A stretch of DNA of 64,000 nucleotides from Treponema primitia ZAS-2 (GCF_000214375.1 NC_015578.1:2728001-2792000), one strand, 5' to 3'. Shown: positions 1-8,892, counted from the stretch's first letter. Translations and numbers: made by a program. Notes: generated by a model from the sequence alone, not told the origin.

Positions 1-559
1 CTTCCCGGACATACCGGGCATATAACTCTTCCTGGTAATCGTAGGACCGGTAGCTTGAGGAAGCCAGGAGTATCGCTCCATCGACCTGGGCAGCGGCGGC
101 CATGGTTTCCAGGGCCCGGGCGGCTTCCCGGCGGAGCATGAGGCTCCGGCGGTTTATCTGGTAGGCGCCCCCCCTAAGCTCCTCAAGGTCCGCAGGCTCA
201 TAGTGGTCCGGCAGGGGGTGGGTCTTGTCCACCAGGCGGCGGAGAAAGGGGTCCCCTTCCATACAGGCTAAAAGGTCCAGGATAAAATCCGGGCCCTCCG
301 TTGCGGCGGCCAGGACACGCCGGGAAAGATCCCCGGGAATCAATGCATCCGACAGGGCTCGCTGGAGTTTGTCAAAAAAAACCAGTTCCTCCTCCCCGCC
401 AGCCTGACCGGTTCCGGCAGTATCCCCGCCAAGGGCGGCACTGTTTCTGCCGGCAGAGCCCGCCGTGTTTTCAGCGGATGCCTGTGAAGCAGCCCGAGAA
501 CAGGAACACAGCATTACTAACAGGAACACCGGCAATATCCTGGAGGGTATACTCGTCAT
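1..559 (-). CDS. VanY-type D-Ala-D-Ala carboxypeptidase lipoprotein (partial)
   Basis: The 3' end runs off the window at base 1, leaving 186 codons. The start ATG at 559 overlaps the TGA of the upstream gene (ATGA), so translation is probably coupled. The protein opens with a hydrophobic signal peptide ending in a loose lipobox (VMLCSCS) and then a low-complexity Gly/Ala/Ser linker. Further in are the segments THPLPDHYEPADL and SSYRSYDYQEEL, typical of the Zn-dependent VanY/peptidase M15B family, which trims D-Ala from peptidoglycan stem peptides in the periplasm. The His/Asp zinc ligands lie beyond the edge and cannot be checked. The family call is fairly sure; the exact peptide substrate is unknown. 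Confidence 0.8.
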   Translation of the reverse strand, partial: MTSIPSRILPVFLLVMLCSCSRAASQASAENTAGSAGRNSAALGGDTAGTGQAGGEEELVFFDKLQRALSDALIPGDLSRRVLAAATEGPDFILDLLACMEGDPFLRRLVDKTHPLPDHYEPADLEELRGGAYQINRRSLMLRREAARALETMAAAAQVDGAILLASSSYRSYDYQEELYARYVRE

Positions 560-1125
560 AAGACCGATGGCTCTTGGGTTGAAAAAATGGACACATATTT
601 ACGCCGGGATTCTACCAGGGAATGGAGCTCATTCAACATAGCCTTATCCACCTCTTCGGCGATGGGGATGATATATTTGACCGTCTCTTCGGTGTAACGG
701 CTGATAAATTCACAGTTGATCACAAAGCCCAGGGATATCATGTTGGAAATACGATCCGCCACCTTGAGTATCTTAGCCTGCCGGGAGCCGCTTTCCCTGA
801 TCCGGGTGAGAAATTCCGGCTTGGTCTCATTGGGAAAGCGGGTTACCTCCATCACCAGATCGTACACCTGGGGGCCCTCAAAGTCGATGGACAGCAGAAG
901 GTTGTGATTGAAGTCGGGAACGTCCTCGATCAGATCGTGGACTATGGATGCCTTCAGGAGCACCGAGTCGATGTACCCATAATCAATCAGGGTCGCCATG
1001 GTATCAAGCTGATGCCGGAACATATTGCCCCCCCCATCCCTCACCTTTCCAATAAGAGCGGTGGCAAGCTGCATATAGGGGGCGAGAAAGGTTCCTTTTA
1101 GGCGAAGCATCTCCTCGGTGGTCAT
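556..1125 (-). CDS. Stand-alone HD-domain (p)ppGpp hydrolase-like protein
   Basis: This 189-residue protein is a single HD domain resembling the hydrolase half of RelA/SpoT proteins. Visible motifs are H38, the HD pair at 63-64 followed by E67/D68 (IVHDLIEDV), and KVADRISNM at about 121-129, which matches the LADRxHNM motif of the family. No synthetase or regulatory domain is present. This fits a small alarmone hydrolase that removes pyrophosphate from (p)ppGpp in the cytoplasm, although other nucleotides are possible. The start ATG at 1125 lies 9 nt after the valS stop, so the gene is probably co-transcribed with valS, and it overlaps the VanY gene downstream by 4 nt. Confidence 0.75.
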   Translation of the reverse strand: MTTEEMLRLKGTFLAPYMQLATALIGKVRDGGGNMFRHQLDTMATLIDYGYIDSVLLKASIVHDLIEDVPDFNHNLLLSIDFEGPQVYDLVMEVTRFPNETKPEFLTRIRESGSRQAKILKVADRISNMISLGFVINCEFISRYTEETVKYIIPIAEEVDKAMLNELHSLVESRRKYVSIFSTQEPSVL

Positions 1126-1134
1126 GGTTGTTCC

Positions 1135-3825
1135 TTACGCCATATCACGAATATAGACTTCCAGTTTGCCCATACGCTGCTGGGCCTCCCGGAGCTTGAG
1201 TTTTTCCCCAGCCACCAGTTCAGGCGGCGCGTTCTTCAAAAAATTTTCATTACCCAGCTTCGATTCCAGGGAAGCAATAAACTTGCGATCCTTTTCGATA
1301 TCTCTGGTAAATTTCTGTTTAAGCTGGGCCAGGTCGGCTGCTTCTGCGATAAACACAAAGGCCTCAAATCCGACACCCACAACGGCTATGGAACCCCGGG
1401 GCCTCTCGGTACCGTGGGAAGTACCGGGATCATCCCCTTCCGCCACGGCTATTTCCAGGTTTCCTATTCCCCCCAGAAGCTTTACCAGATCGGTGTTTTC
1501 CCCAAGAATTTTTCCCTTAGCGCCCCCCAGCCGTACTAGGACCCGCACTTTTTTCTCCGGGCTAATCGTACATTCGCTGCGGAGGGTCCTGACCAGGGTG
1601 ACTAATTCCTGAAGGAAAGCAAAATCCTCCTCAGCCTTGGGGTCATTCCGCTTTTCAGAAAAAGCAGGATAGGAAGCGGTAGTTAGAAGTTCTGTATTGC
1701 TCCCGGTGGAAACACCATCACCTTTTGCAGCATTGAGTTTGCCGTAGATTTCCTCGGTAACAAAGGGCAGCAGGGGGTGGAGCAGCTTGATCGACTCCCC
1801 CAGCACATCCAGGAGCACCGTAGTAGCCCGGTCCTTTTCATGGTCATCTTCGCTTTTAAGGGAAAGCTTGGTGGCTTCCACATACCAGTCGCAGAAATCG
1901 TTCCAGAAGAATTCGTAGGCTTTCTGTGCGGCATCGTTATAGCGGTAGGAGAGGAAGGCCTCCCGCATGGCTGCCGCAGCCCCGTTAAGCCGGGAGTAGA
2001 TCCATTTGTCCACCGGCCGGAGCATTGGGTCTGTAACCAGGTTCCGGCCTTCCAGATTCATCAGTATGTAACGGCAGGCATTCCAGATCTTGTTGGCAAA
2101 TTTGGAACCCAGTTTGAAGGACTCCTTATCCACCAGCAGGTCCTGACCCTGGGCGCACATAAAGGCCAGGGTAAATTTGAAAGCATCCGCACCGTATTCG
2201 TCCACCAATTCCAGGGGGTCCAGGCCGTTCCCCAGGCTCTTGCTCATCTTCCGGCCCTGTTTGTCCCGGACCAGTCCGTGGATATAGATATCCCGGAAAG
2301 GGGCCTTCCCGGTAAACTCAAGCCCCGCCATGATCATCCGGGCAACCCAGAAAAAGATAATATCGTAGGCGGTTACCAATGCGGTTGTTGGATAAAAGTT
2401 TTTCAGATCAGCAGTGTCCTCAGGCCATCCTAAGGTGCTGAAGGGCCAGAGCCAGCTGGAGAACCAGGTATCCAGCACATCCGGGTCCTGCTCAATATTG
2501 GTGCTCCCGCAATGGGGACAGGACGATAAATCGGTCCGGGAAACCGCGGTTTTTCCACAGTCAGCGCAGTGCCAGGCGGGTATACGGTGCCCCCACCAAA
2601 GTTGACGGCTCACGCACCAGTCCCGAATATTTTCCAGCCAGTGCTGGTAGGTGTTTTCCCATTTCCGGGGATAAAAAACGACCTCCCCCCGGCGCCAGCT
2701 TGCTAGGGCCTTTTCCGCCAGGGGCTTCATCCGCACAAACCACTGTTCCGAAAGGAAAGGCTCGATCACCGTATGGCAGCGGTAACAGTGTCCCACCGCA
2801 TGGGTGATATCTTCTTCCTTAATATAGAAGCCTCCGGCCTTAAGGTCCTCCAAGACTGCTTCCCGGGCTTGCTTTACGGTCATACCCCGGTACTTGGGCG
2901 GAACATCGTCGTTGAGTTTCCCATCCGGGGTAAGGATGTTGATCACCGGAAGCCCGTGCCTTTTGGAAAGCTCCCAGTCATTGGGATCATGGGCGGGGGT
3001 GATCTTCACCACCCCGGTACCAAATTCCTTGTCCACATAGGTATCCGCCACCACCGGGAGTTCCCGGTCAGTCAGGGGGAGAGCGACCTTCTGCCCCACC
3101 AGGTCCTTGTACCGGTCATCTTCCGGGTGGACTGCAACAGCAGTATCCCCCAGCAAAGTCTCCGGCCTGGTGGTGGCCAGCTCCACAAAGCCCTTGCCGT
3201 CAATCCGGGGGTAGCGCAGGTGGTACATTTTTCCCGGGGTATCCTCGTGATCCACCTCGTCGTCAGAAAGGGCGGTCCCGCAGGAGGGACACCAGTTCAC
3301 CAGGTAATTGCCCTTATAGAGCAGATCCCGCTCATAGAGGGTGACGAAGACCTCCCGGACCGCCTTGGAAAGCCCCTCATCCAGGGTAAAGCGTTCCCGG
3401 GACCAATCCACACTGGCCCCTATACGCTCAAGCTGCCGAGAGATGATGGCATGGTGTTCCTGCTTAACCTTCCAGGTTTCCTCAACAAATTTTTCCCGTC
3501 CCAGGTCATGCCGGCTCAGCCCTTTCGCTTTGAGCCGCCTTTCTACGACATTCTGGGTGGCAATCCCCGCATGATCCGTGCCCGGCACCCACAGGGTAGC
3601 CTCCCCCAGCATACGGTGAAAACGAACTACGATATCCTGGAGGGAATTGTTCAGCCCATGCCCCAGATGAAGGACCCCGGTGACATTGGGAGGCGGGATA
3701 ACCACCGTAAAATACCCCTGCCCCCCTAACTTGGGCTTAAAGGAGCCTTCCTCCTGCCACTTTGCATAGATCCGATCTTCAAAGGTTTTAGGATCATAGG
3801 CTTTTGCCAGTTCAACTGCCTTCAT
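1135..3825 (-). CDS. valS: Valine--tRNA ligase
   Basis: This 896-residue class I aminoacyl-tRNA synthetase charges tRNA-Val and edits misactivated threonine. The HLGH version of the HIGH motif lies at about 53-56 after PPPNVTG, and KMSKS is at about 526-530. Four CxxC pairs (near 179, 347, 420 and 436) suggest structural zinc sites. The editing domain carries the ATTRPETLLGDTAVAVHP segment. The C-terminus is the usual charged coiled coil (about 830-895). The ATG at 3825 is preferred over a TTG one codon upstream because GAGGAG sits just before it. A possible promoter (TTGGAC, 16 nt, TAATGT) lies in the 90 nt upstream. Confidence 0.97.
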   Translation of the reverse strand: MKAVELAKAYDPKTFEDRIYAKWQEEGSFKPKLGGQGYFTVVIPPPNVTGVLHLGHGLNNSLQDIVVRFHRMLGEATLWVPGTDHAGIATQNVVERRLKAKGLSRHDLGREKFVEETWKVKQEHHAIISRQLERIGASVDWSRERFTLDEGLSKAVREVFVTLYERDLLYKGNYLVNWCPSCGTALSDDEVDHEDTPGKMYHLRYPRIDGKGFVELATTRPETLLGDTAVAVHPEDDRYKDLVGQKVALPLTDRELPVVADTYVDKEFGTGVVKITPAHDPNDWELSKRHGLPVINILTPDGKLNDDVPPKYRGMTVKQAREAVLEDLKAGGFYIKEEDITHAVGHCYRCHTVIEPFLSEQWFVRMKPLAEKALASWRRGEVVFYPRKWENTYQHWLENIRDWCVSRQLWWGHRIPAWHCADCGKTAVSRTDLSSCPHCGSTNIEQDPDVLDTWFSSWLWPFSTLGWPEDTADLKNFYPTTALVTAYDIIFFWVARMIMAGLEFTGKAPFRDIYIHGLVRDKQGRKMSKSLGNGLDPLELVDEYGADAFKFTLAFMCAQGQDLLVDKESFKLGSKFANKIWNACRYILMNLEGRNLVTDPMLRPVDKWIYSRLNGAAAAMREAFLSYRYNDAAQKAYEFFWNDFCDWYVEATKLSLKSEDDHEKDRATTVLLDVLGESIKLLHPLLPFVTEEIYGKLNAAKGDGVSTGSNTELLTTASYPAFSEKRNDPKAEEDFAFLQELVTLVRTLRSECTISPEKKVRVLVRLGGAKGKILGENTDLVKLLGGIGNLEIAVAEGDDPGTSHGTERPRGSIAVVGVGFEAFVFIAEAADLAQLKQKFTRDIEKDRKFIASLESKLGNENFLKNAPPELVAGEKLKLREAQQRMGKLEVYIRDMA

Positions 3826-3913
3826 CAACTCTCCTCATGGCATTTACATTATCATGGTATAAAAATAGTCCAAAGTATTCAACGGGGCGTAGCTGTCATG
3901 CCCGATTATCCCT

Positions 3914-5287
3914 TCAGCCGATGTTTTTTATCTTTCGGGAATAAATACGGGCCATAAATATCAAGCTAAGGACCAGAGAGCCAATTTCCGATATGGGAAA
4001 GGCCCACCAGACGGCAGCGAGGGAACCGGTCCTGGATAAGAGCCATGCCGCCGGGAGCAGGATGACAAGCTGGCGGGCAAAAGACACGATGAGGCTTTCC
4101 GTACCGTGCCCCAGGGCTTGAAATACCGAATTAAGCACAACGCATAGCCCGGCAAATATAAAGATAAGGCTTATAATTCTGAGAACAGGAATTCCGATGG
4201 CCAGCATTTCCTCCGTAGCGTTAAACATCCTGAGCAGGGGTCCCGGTATAAGCTGAAAAAGTACGAGCCCTACCAACATAATACCCGTCGCATAGATTAC
4301 ACTCATCCGTATGGTTTTAATAATACGGATCTTTTTCTTCGCCCCATAATTGTAGGCAATAATCGGCACCATGGCATTACTAAGGCCAAAGATAGGCATA
4401 AATACAAAACTTTGCAGTTTGAAGTAAACCCCGAACACCGCTGCCGCAGTCGCGGTAAAGGGGAGTACAATCTTGTTTATACCGTAGGTCATGATTGACC
4501 CGATGGCTGTCATGAGTATGGCGGGAATACCCACCCCGTAAATAGCCTTTATGATCCTCCCATTTGGCCTGAATTTCCGGAAAGACAGTTTGATATCATG
4601 ATTTACCCTGAGGTTAAAAAACAGGGCGATGAGGGCGCCCAGGGACTGGCCAATGACCGTGGCAATGGCCGCTCCCCGTACCCCCATTTTAGGGAAACCC
4701 AGGAGCCCGAATATCATGATGGGGTCCAATATGATGTTGATCACCGCTCCGGCGGCTTGGGAGCACATGGCATAAAAGGTTTTCCCCGTGGAGCTTAAGA
4801 GCCGTTCCAAGGTAACCTGGTTGAAAATCCCCAAAGAAAAAACACAGACTATAAACATATAGTCCTGTCCGTATTCTATAATTTCCTGAATATCCGTCTG
4901 GGCGCGAAAATAAGCTTGCGAAAAAAAAATGCCGGCGATTATAAATACTGCGCTGCTTAGCCAAATGACAAAAAGCCCATTTACCGCAGAACCGTTTGCT
5001 GCATCAGAATTTTTTTCCCCCAGGCTCCTGGAAAGAAAAGCGTTTATACCGACCCCGGTTCCGACACTTACCGCTATCATTAAATTCTGTACCGGGAAAG
5101 CCAGGGAAACCGCCGTTAAAGCGTTCTCATTGATCTGTGCCACAAAGATGCTGTCCACTATGTTGTACAAGGCCTGTACGGTCATTGATATAACCATTGG
5201 GATGGACAGGGTAAGGAGAAGCCTATTTTCTGTCATAACGCCCATTATATTTTCTGTTAGGGTGCCGGAAGTTTTTTTATTGCTCAT
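3914..5287 (-). CDS. MATE family efflux transporter
   Basis: This is a 457-residue inner-membrane protein with about 12 hydrophobic segments arranged as two six-helix halves, the usual size and layout of MATE (MatE/DinF-type) cation-coupled drug or metabolite exporters. The segment SIPMVISMTVQALYNIVD near the N-terminus is typical, as is PIIAYNYGAK in the second half. No strong Shine-Dalgarno sequence precedes the ATG at 5287. The upstream neighbour is a RACo remnant ending at 5303, so any original operon link to methyl metabolism has been lost. The exported substrate cannot be inferred. Confidence 0.9.
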   Translation of the reverse strand: MSNKKTSGTLTENIMGVMTENRLLLTLSIPMVISMTVQALYNIVDSIFVAQINENALTAVSLAFPVQNLMIAVSVGTGVGINAFLSRSLGEKNSDAANGSAVNGLFVIWLSSAVFIIAGIFFSQAYFRAQTDIQEIIEYGQDYMFIVCVFSLGIFNQVTLERLLSSTGKTFYAMCSQAAGAVINIILDPIMIFGLLGFPKMGVRGAAIATVIGQSLGALIALFFNLRVNHDIKLSFRKFRPNGRIIKAIYGVGIPAILMTAIGSIMTYGINKIVLPFTATAAAVFGVYFKLQSFVFMPIFGLSNAMVPIIAYNYGAKKKIRIIKTIRMSVIYATGIMLVGLVLFQLIPGPLLRMFNATEEMLAIGIPVLRIISLIFIFAGLCVVLNSVFQALGHGTESLIVSFARQLVILLPAAWLLSRTGSLAAVWWAFPISEIGSLVLSLIFMARIYSRKIKNIG

Positions 5288-5302
5288 AAATGGTTACTCA
5301 AA

Positions 5303-5818
5303 TTAGTGTCCAAAATTAATATTGTTGATAAATATCTTATTAAAATACATATCCTCGGGCAAACTGTATTCGGAAGAAATGCGTACAATGCCGTTCAGGG
5401 CTTCATCGCTATCCGGATTCAGTAGGTACTTGACGGTTCCGCCCAGGGCACTGCCGGTTCCCAATTGTATATGGCCCCCCTCAAAGGCGGGCCATACGGC
5501 GGTGGCGGCGCAGAGCAGCAGCCCCCTCAAAAAGTTCGGCAAAGGCACAGGAGACAAAGTCCAGGGTGACCGGGGTAAAGGGAAACTGCCCCAGAGTCTT
5601 ACAACTGAGGCCCTATAAAAGATGGAGCATGGTGGTATTTCCCGCAATGGCGACCTTGGATACGTCCCGGGCTTCAATACCCCCGTTACGGCACAATGCC
5701 CTATGCCTGCGAAAATTTGCCGCCCTATGCTTTGGGTAAGCAGGGGCAAATCCCCTTTATTGGCCCGCTGCATACGGCTTATCACATCGGCGCCGAATTC
5801 CCGCTATTTATTTACCAT
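5303..5818 (-). pseudogene. Deleted remnant of a RACo (corrinoid activator) gene
   Basis: Translated pieces match the intact RACo at 15714-17528 in order. They are VNK, a stop, then REFGADVISRMQRANKGD (RACo residues about 238-275); ARDVSKVAIAGNTT through FPFTPVT (about 284-335, in another frame and with a stop); PAFEGGHIQLGTGS (about 390-413); and ALGGTVKYLL to INNINF (about 557-604). Two internal stretches are deleted, there are frameshifts and at least two stops, and the N-terminal half including the 2Fe-2S domain is absent. The 160-codon open frame through it is a chance product of the deletions. The copy differs at many residues from the intact gene, so it is an old paralogue rather than a recent duplicate. 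Confidence 0.88.
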
Positions 5819-6016
5819 AAATAGTCCTATCTGTCAAGAAAAAAATTAAATTTCCTTAATATCTGTCTGGGCATCGGGGCCGCCTATGCCTTTACGCCAC
5901 CAAGAACCCTTCCAACATTTTATAGTCAAATTTTTTGATAATACCTCATATTTATAAATTTGTATAGAAGAATTCACTGAATTTATGGAAAATATTTTAA
6001 AATTAAAAAATGTTAT

Positions 6017-6045
6017 TTGACATAACTTATAAAGTATAATATCAT
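6017..6045 (+). promoter_or_regulatory. Sigma70-type promoter of the APC permease block
   Basis: TTGACA at 6017-6022 and TATCAT at 6040-6045 are separated by 17 nt in very AT-rich DNA. Transcription would start near 6052, reading into the short open frame at 6069 and the APC permease gene. This is a sequence match only. Confidence 0.5.
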
Positions 6046-6068
6046 AATAAATATTCTTTACAAAGGAG

Positions 6069-6329
6069 GTGATTTTGCGAAAAACCTATAATCCAGTTTT
6101 ACCACCCCCGATAGATTTACTAGGATATAGCCATCCTTGCTTTTTCGGACAGTCCGCCTCCTACAAATATCTAATTGATTTTTCATATTTTCCAAATAGC
6201 CTTCCCATACTCTGTATGGTTTTTCCTAACCTATCCCATGTAGTACTAAAGCGAGATAGATTCAGTAAAGGCAGTCAGATTGACAGCTTAAATCAAAAAC
6301 AGGAAAGAGTAACACCCCATGAAAAATGA
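6069..6329 (+). CDS. Doubtful 86-residue open frame ahead of the permease
   Basis: The stretch from 5830 to 6318 holds no convincing gene except possibly this frame. In its favour, a perfect anti-16S sequence AAAGGAGGTGAT spans 6062-6073, a good promoter lies just upstream, and the frame ends by overlapping the permease start. Possible starts are GTG at 6069, which falls inside the Shine-Dalgarno sequence, or TTG at 6075, which is only 4 nt from it; both are awkward. The product is rich in Pro, Phe and Ser and resembles nothing I recognise. It may be a leader region or a decayed insertion remnant. Confidence 0.25.
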   Translation: MILRKTYNPVLPPPIDLLGYSHPCFFGQSASYKYLIDFSYFPNSLPILCMVFPNLSHVVLKRDRFSKGSQIDSLNQKQERVTPHEK

Positions 6330-7692
6330 ATATAAACTGTCTTTTTTTGCAACATTGACAATGGCCACCGGTTTTACAATAGGTTCCGGTATTATTACGC
6401 AGACAGGAATAGGTATAGCAATGACCGGTAGGAGCATATTCCTTGCTTTCCCGGTCGCTGCTATACTCTACCTCATTTGTTTCAGGCCTATTATCATTTT
6501 AAGCAGCGTTTTACCAAGTACAAGCGCTTCTTATGTTTATACAAAAACGCTTCTTTCGCCAGAAGCCGGCGGGCTGTATGTTTATATTTTCTTTCTGGGA
6601 CGCATAACAATTGCTATTTTTGGAATCTCCTTTGTACAGTATCTATCAAGTATCGTTCCGATTTTCGGCGATCCAATATTGTCAAAAATAACGGCGATTG
6701 GCGTCTTAAGCTTGTTTTTTATCATCAATCTCTTCGGTGTAAAAATGGCATCCATTATACAAAATACTATGTTCTTTATTCTTTTAGCCGGTTTGGTTAC
6801 TTTTGTTTTTTTTGGCATCGGTAAGATAAGCCCGAATTTTTTTTCTACTGCGACATTATTCACAAACGGGTTCAAAGGTTTCTATTCGGCAGTGTCGTTG
6901 CTCTTTTTTGCAGTCGGCGGTTCATATATCATTACTGACTTTGCCCCGGGTATAAAAAACTCAAAAACAGTAATTCCAAAGATAATTGGTTTTGTAACCA
7001 TCGGTGTGTGTATTCTTTATATGCTCCTCGGCATAGTAGGGAGTGGAATCATACCTGTCGAGGAAGCTGCTGGTAAACCACTGACTCTTGCTGCTCGAAG
7101 TGTTTTTTCTTCACATGAAGCCCTGTTTATTTTCTTCGTAGTGGGAGGCTGCCTTGGAGCGCTCGTTACAACCCTAAATTCGAGCTTTGTCTGGTATTCA
7201 CACTCTCTGATCAACGCCTGCCGTGAAGGTTGGCTGCCTGCCAGTTGGGCAAAGCTTAATAAAAGAGGTGTGCCCTATAGGCTCATGAGTATATTTTATC
7301 TGTTTGGTTTTATTCCGACATTATTCGGTGTTGATTTAACCGTGCTTTCCAAAATGGCTATAGGGCTAACGATTATGTCCGCATATTTACCCATGTTAAG
7401 CATCATAAACCTGCCAAAGATATATCCTAAGGAATGGGCGGATTCAAAATATGCCAAACAATATCCAACCTGGCGTATCAGAATCATGGTTTGTATAAGC
7501 AGTATAATTATGCTCACACAGGTTGTGGCGTTATTTGCCAGTAATCCAGTGGCATCTAACATTATTATAATCGTTTATATTATGTCAGTAAGTTTATACC
7601 TCATATTGCGTTACCAAATGCAGAAAAAAAAACGGCTTCAAGCAGAATTAAATAGGGAATTACAGGTAAATATTCAGCAGGAAATAAAATAA
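6319..7692 (+). CDS. APC superfamily amino acid/amine permease
   Basis: This 457-residue integral membrane protein has about 12 hydrophobic helices. The first helix contains the Gly-rich substrate-binding loop TIGSGIITQTG typical of the amino acid-polyamine-organocation superfamily. The C-terminal tail is charged and cytoplasmic (QKKKRLQAELNRELQ). GGAAAGAG precedes the ATG. It leads a short AT-rich operon with a G3E GTPase 18 nt downstream and a His-rich protein. Because this block abuts the methyl-transfer cluster, the substrate could be a methylated amine or amino acid, but the sequence alone does not show this. Confidence 0.88.
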   Translation: MKNEYKLSFFATLTMATGFTIGSGIITQTGIGIAMTGRSIFLAFPVAAILYLICFRPIIILSSVLPSTSASYVYTKTLLSPEAGGLYVYIFFLGRITIAIFGISFVQYLSSIVPIFGDPILSKITAIGVLSLFFIINLFGVKMASIIQNTMFFILLAGLVTFVFFGIGKISPNFFSTATLFTNGFKGFYSAVSLLFFAVGGSYIITDFAPGIKNSKTVIPKIIGFVTIGVCILYMLLGIVGSGIIPVEEAAGKPLTLAARSVFSSHEALFIFFVVGGCLGALVTTLNSSFVWYSHSLINACREGWLPASWAKLNKRGVPYRLMSIFYLFGFIPTLFGVDLTVLSKMAIGLTIMSAYLPMLSIINLPKIYPKEWADSKYAKQYPTWRIRIMVCISSIIMLTQVVALFASNPVASNIIIIVYIMSVSLYLILRYQMQKKKRLQAELNRELQVNIQQEIK

Positions 7693-7710
7693 GGAGTTGT
7701 TTTAATTAAA

Positions 7711-8307
7711 ATGAAAGTTATCATTGTCGGAGGTTTTTTAGGTTCTGGAAAGACAAGCATTGTGCTGCAAATGGCGCAGTTTTTTGCGGATAAATATCGC
7801 TCTGATAAAAAAAATTCCGTTGTGATTATCGAAAATGAAATCGGAGAAGTTGGTATAGACGATAAGGTACTGAAAAATGCGGGGTATCAGGTCCAGGACA
7901 TGTTTTCCGGATGTGTATGCTGTACAATGTCAGGTGAACTTTTGATAAATATAAACCGCGTTATTAAAGATTTACACCCTGAAATTATTATAATGGAGGC
8001 AACCGGCGTTGCCTATCCAAAAAATATCCAAGATACCCTGACATCGGACCTTCATCTTGATTGTAAAATTTGCTGTATTGCTGATGCAAAACGCTGGCAA
8101 CGCCTACAAAAACCCCTGGGGGAAATGATAAAAAACCAATTGGATGGAGCGGACGAAATACTTATTAACAAAATCGATTTAGTGGACAAAGAATCCCTGA
8201 AATTAACTGAGAAATCAATAAGGGATTTTAACGAAACAGCGGATGTTTTTTTGGTAACGGCAATGGAAAAAGTTGATAATGCAGTTTGGAATAAACTTAT
8301 TGATTAA
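7711..8307 (+). CDS. Short G3E (CobW/HypB/UreG-like) GTPase
   Basis: This 198-residue P-loop GTPase carries the family marks in order: Walker A GGFLGSGKTS at 7-16, ENEIGEVGID at about 47-56, the metal-binding GCVCCTM loop (CxCC), the Walker B-type segment IIIMEATG, and the guanine-specificity motif NKIDL. The C-terminal CobW_C domain of typical 300-400 residue members is missing. The next gene encodes a His-rich stretch plus a small domain, which may supply the missing part in trans. G3E GTPases insert or deliver Zn, Ni or Co cofactors. The setting next to Zn/corrinoid methyltransferases suggests a metal chaperone role there; this is inference. Confidence 0.85.
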   Translation: MKVIIVGGFLGSGKTSIVLQMAQFFADKYRSDKKNSVVIIENEIGEVGIDDKVLKNAGYQVQDMFSGCVCCTMSGELLININRVIKDLHPEIIIMEATGVAYPKNIQDTLTSDLHLDCKICCIADAKRWQRLQKPLGEMIKNQLDGADEILINKIDLVDKESLKLTEKSIRDFNETADVFLVTAMEKVDNAVWNKLID

Positions 8308-8318
8308 GGAGGTATGGG

Positions 8319-8750
8319 ATGAGCGAAAAACCGAGTAATCATCATGAGCACGACCACCATGACCATGACCATGAGCACAACCACGACCACCATGAGCACG
8401 ACCACCATGAGCACGAGCACGACAATATCACCATTTCCAGGCATGAAGAATCACTTATTGGAGTGTTAAAAGGCAATATAAGTGATAATTTTACAGAAGC
8501 CGTTGCCATCGTGGATAGTAAAATGAAAACCGTAGCCCAGGCTATTATTAATTGCGGCGGGATAATTGGCCATATAAAATCCATTATAACTTCAGAAAAT
8601 GAAAAATGTATGATTTCAATAACCGATATGGAAATAGGTTCTCAAAAAAGATTCATGGATGAAAAAACAGCCAGATTTGAAATGGTTGTCATTGTTTTTT
8701 GCATTGGTGAAGATAAGCTATGCGAAATCATTCATTCTGTTGAGGACTAA
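8319..8750 (+). CDS. Histidine-rich metal-binding protein
   Basis: This 143-residue protein starts with a dense His/Asp/Glu tract (about residues 7-36) encoded by a repetitive CAC/CAT/GAC run, followed by a compact domain of about 105 residues that I do not recognise. Strong AAGGAGG precedes the ATG, and the gap from the GTPase stop is 11 nt, so the two are surely co-transcribed. His-rich tracts bind Zn, Ni or Co. In many G3E GTPases such a tract sits between the GTPase and the CobW_C domains, so this protein may be the separated second half of the chaperone. Confidence 0.75.
   Translation: MSEKPSNHHEHDHHDHDHEHNHDHHEHDHHEHEHDNITISRHEESLIGVLKGNISDNFTEAVAIVDSKMKTVAQAIINCGGIIGHIKSIITSENEKCMISITDMEIGSQKRFMDEKTARFEMVVIVFCIGEDKLCEIIHSVED
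8346..8425 (+). repeat. His/Asp/Glu codon repeat tract
   Basis: Near-repeats of CATGAGCACGACCAC and CATGACCATGAC encode the metal-binding His tract of the overlapping gene. They are low-complexity and in frame, and not a mobile element. Confidence 0.8.
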
Positions 8751-8774
8751 ATAATATCTGAATTGAAATACTGG

Positions 8775-8789
8775 AAAATTGACAATTTT
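8775..8789. promoter_or_regulatory. Inverted repeat upstream of the LysR gene
   Basis: AAAATTG A CAATTTT is a perfect 7+1+7 nt inverted repeat about 105 nt before the LysR start. It is AT-rich, as autoregulatory LysR sites often are, but no T-N11-A half-site consensus for this regulator is known. Confidence 0.3.
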
Positions 8790-8892
8790 ATCCGGGCAAT
8801 AGTTTTAAAATTACCTGGGTTCTAGCTTGTATGTTTTGCTCCTTGTTTTTTCACTCCTGTTTTGAAAACTTAAAAGGAGGTTCCAGAGATAC

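Noticed and set aside
2773-3729. A 318-codon open frame on the plus strand inside valS
   Set aside because: valS is unmistakable on the other strand; the plus frame has no recognisable motif.
6069-6318. A transposase remnant in the AT-rich gap
   Set aside because: Some short translated pieces on either strand look protein-like, but no catalytic motif, terminal inverted repeat or target duplication could be seen.
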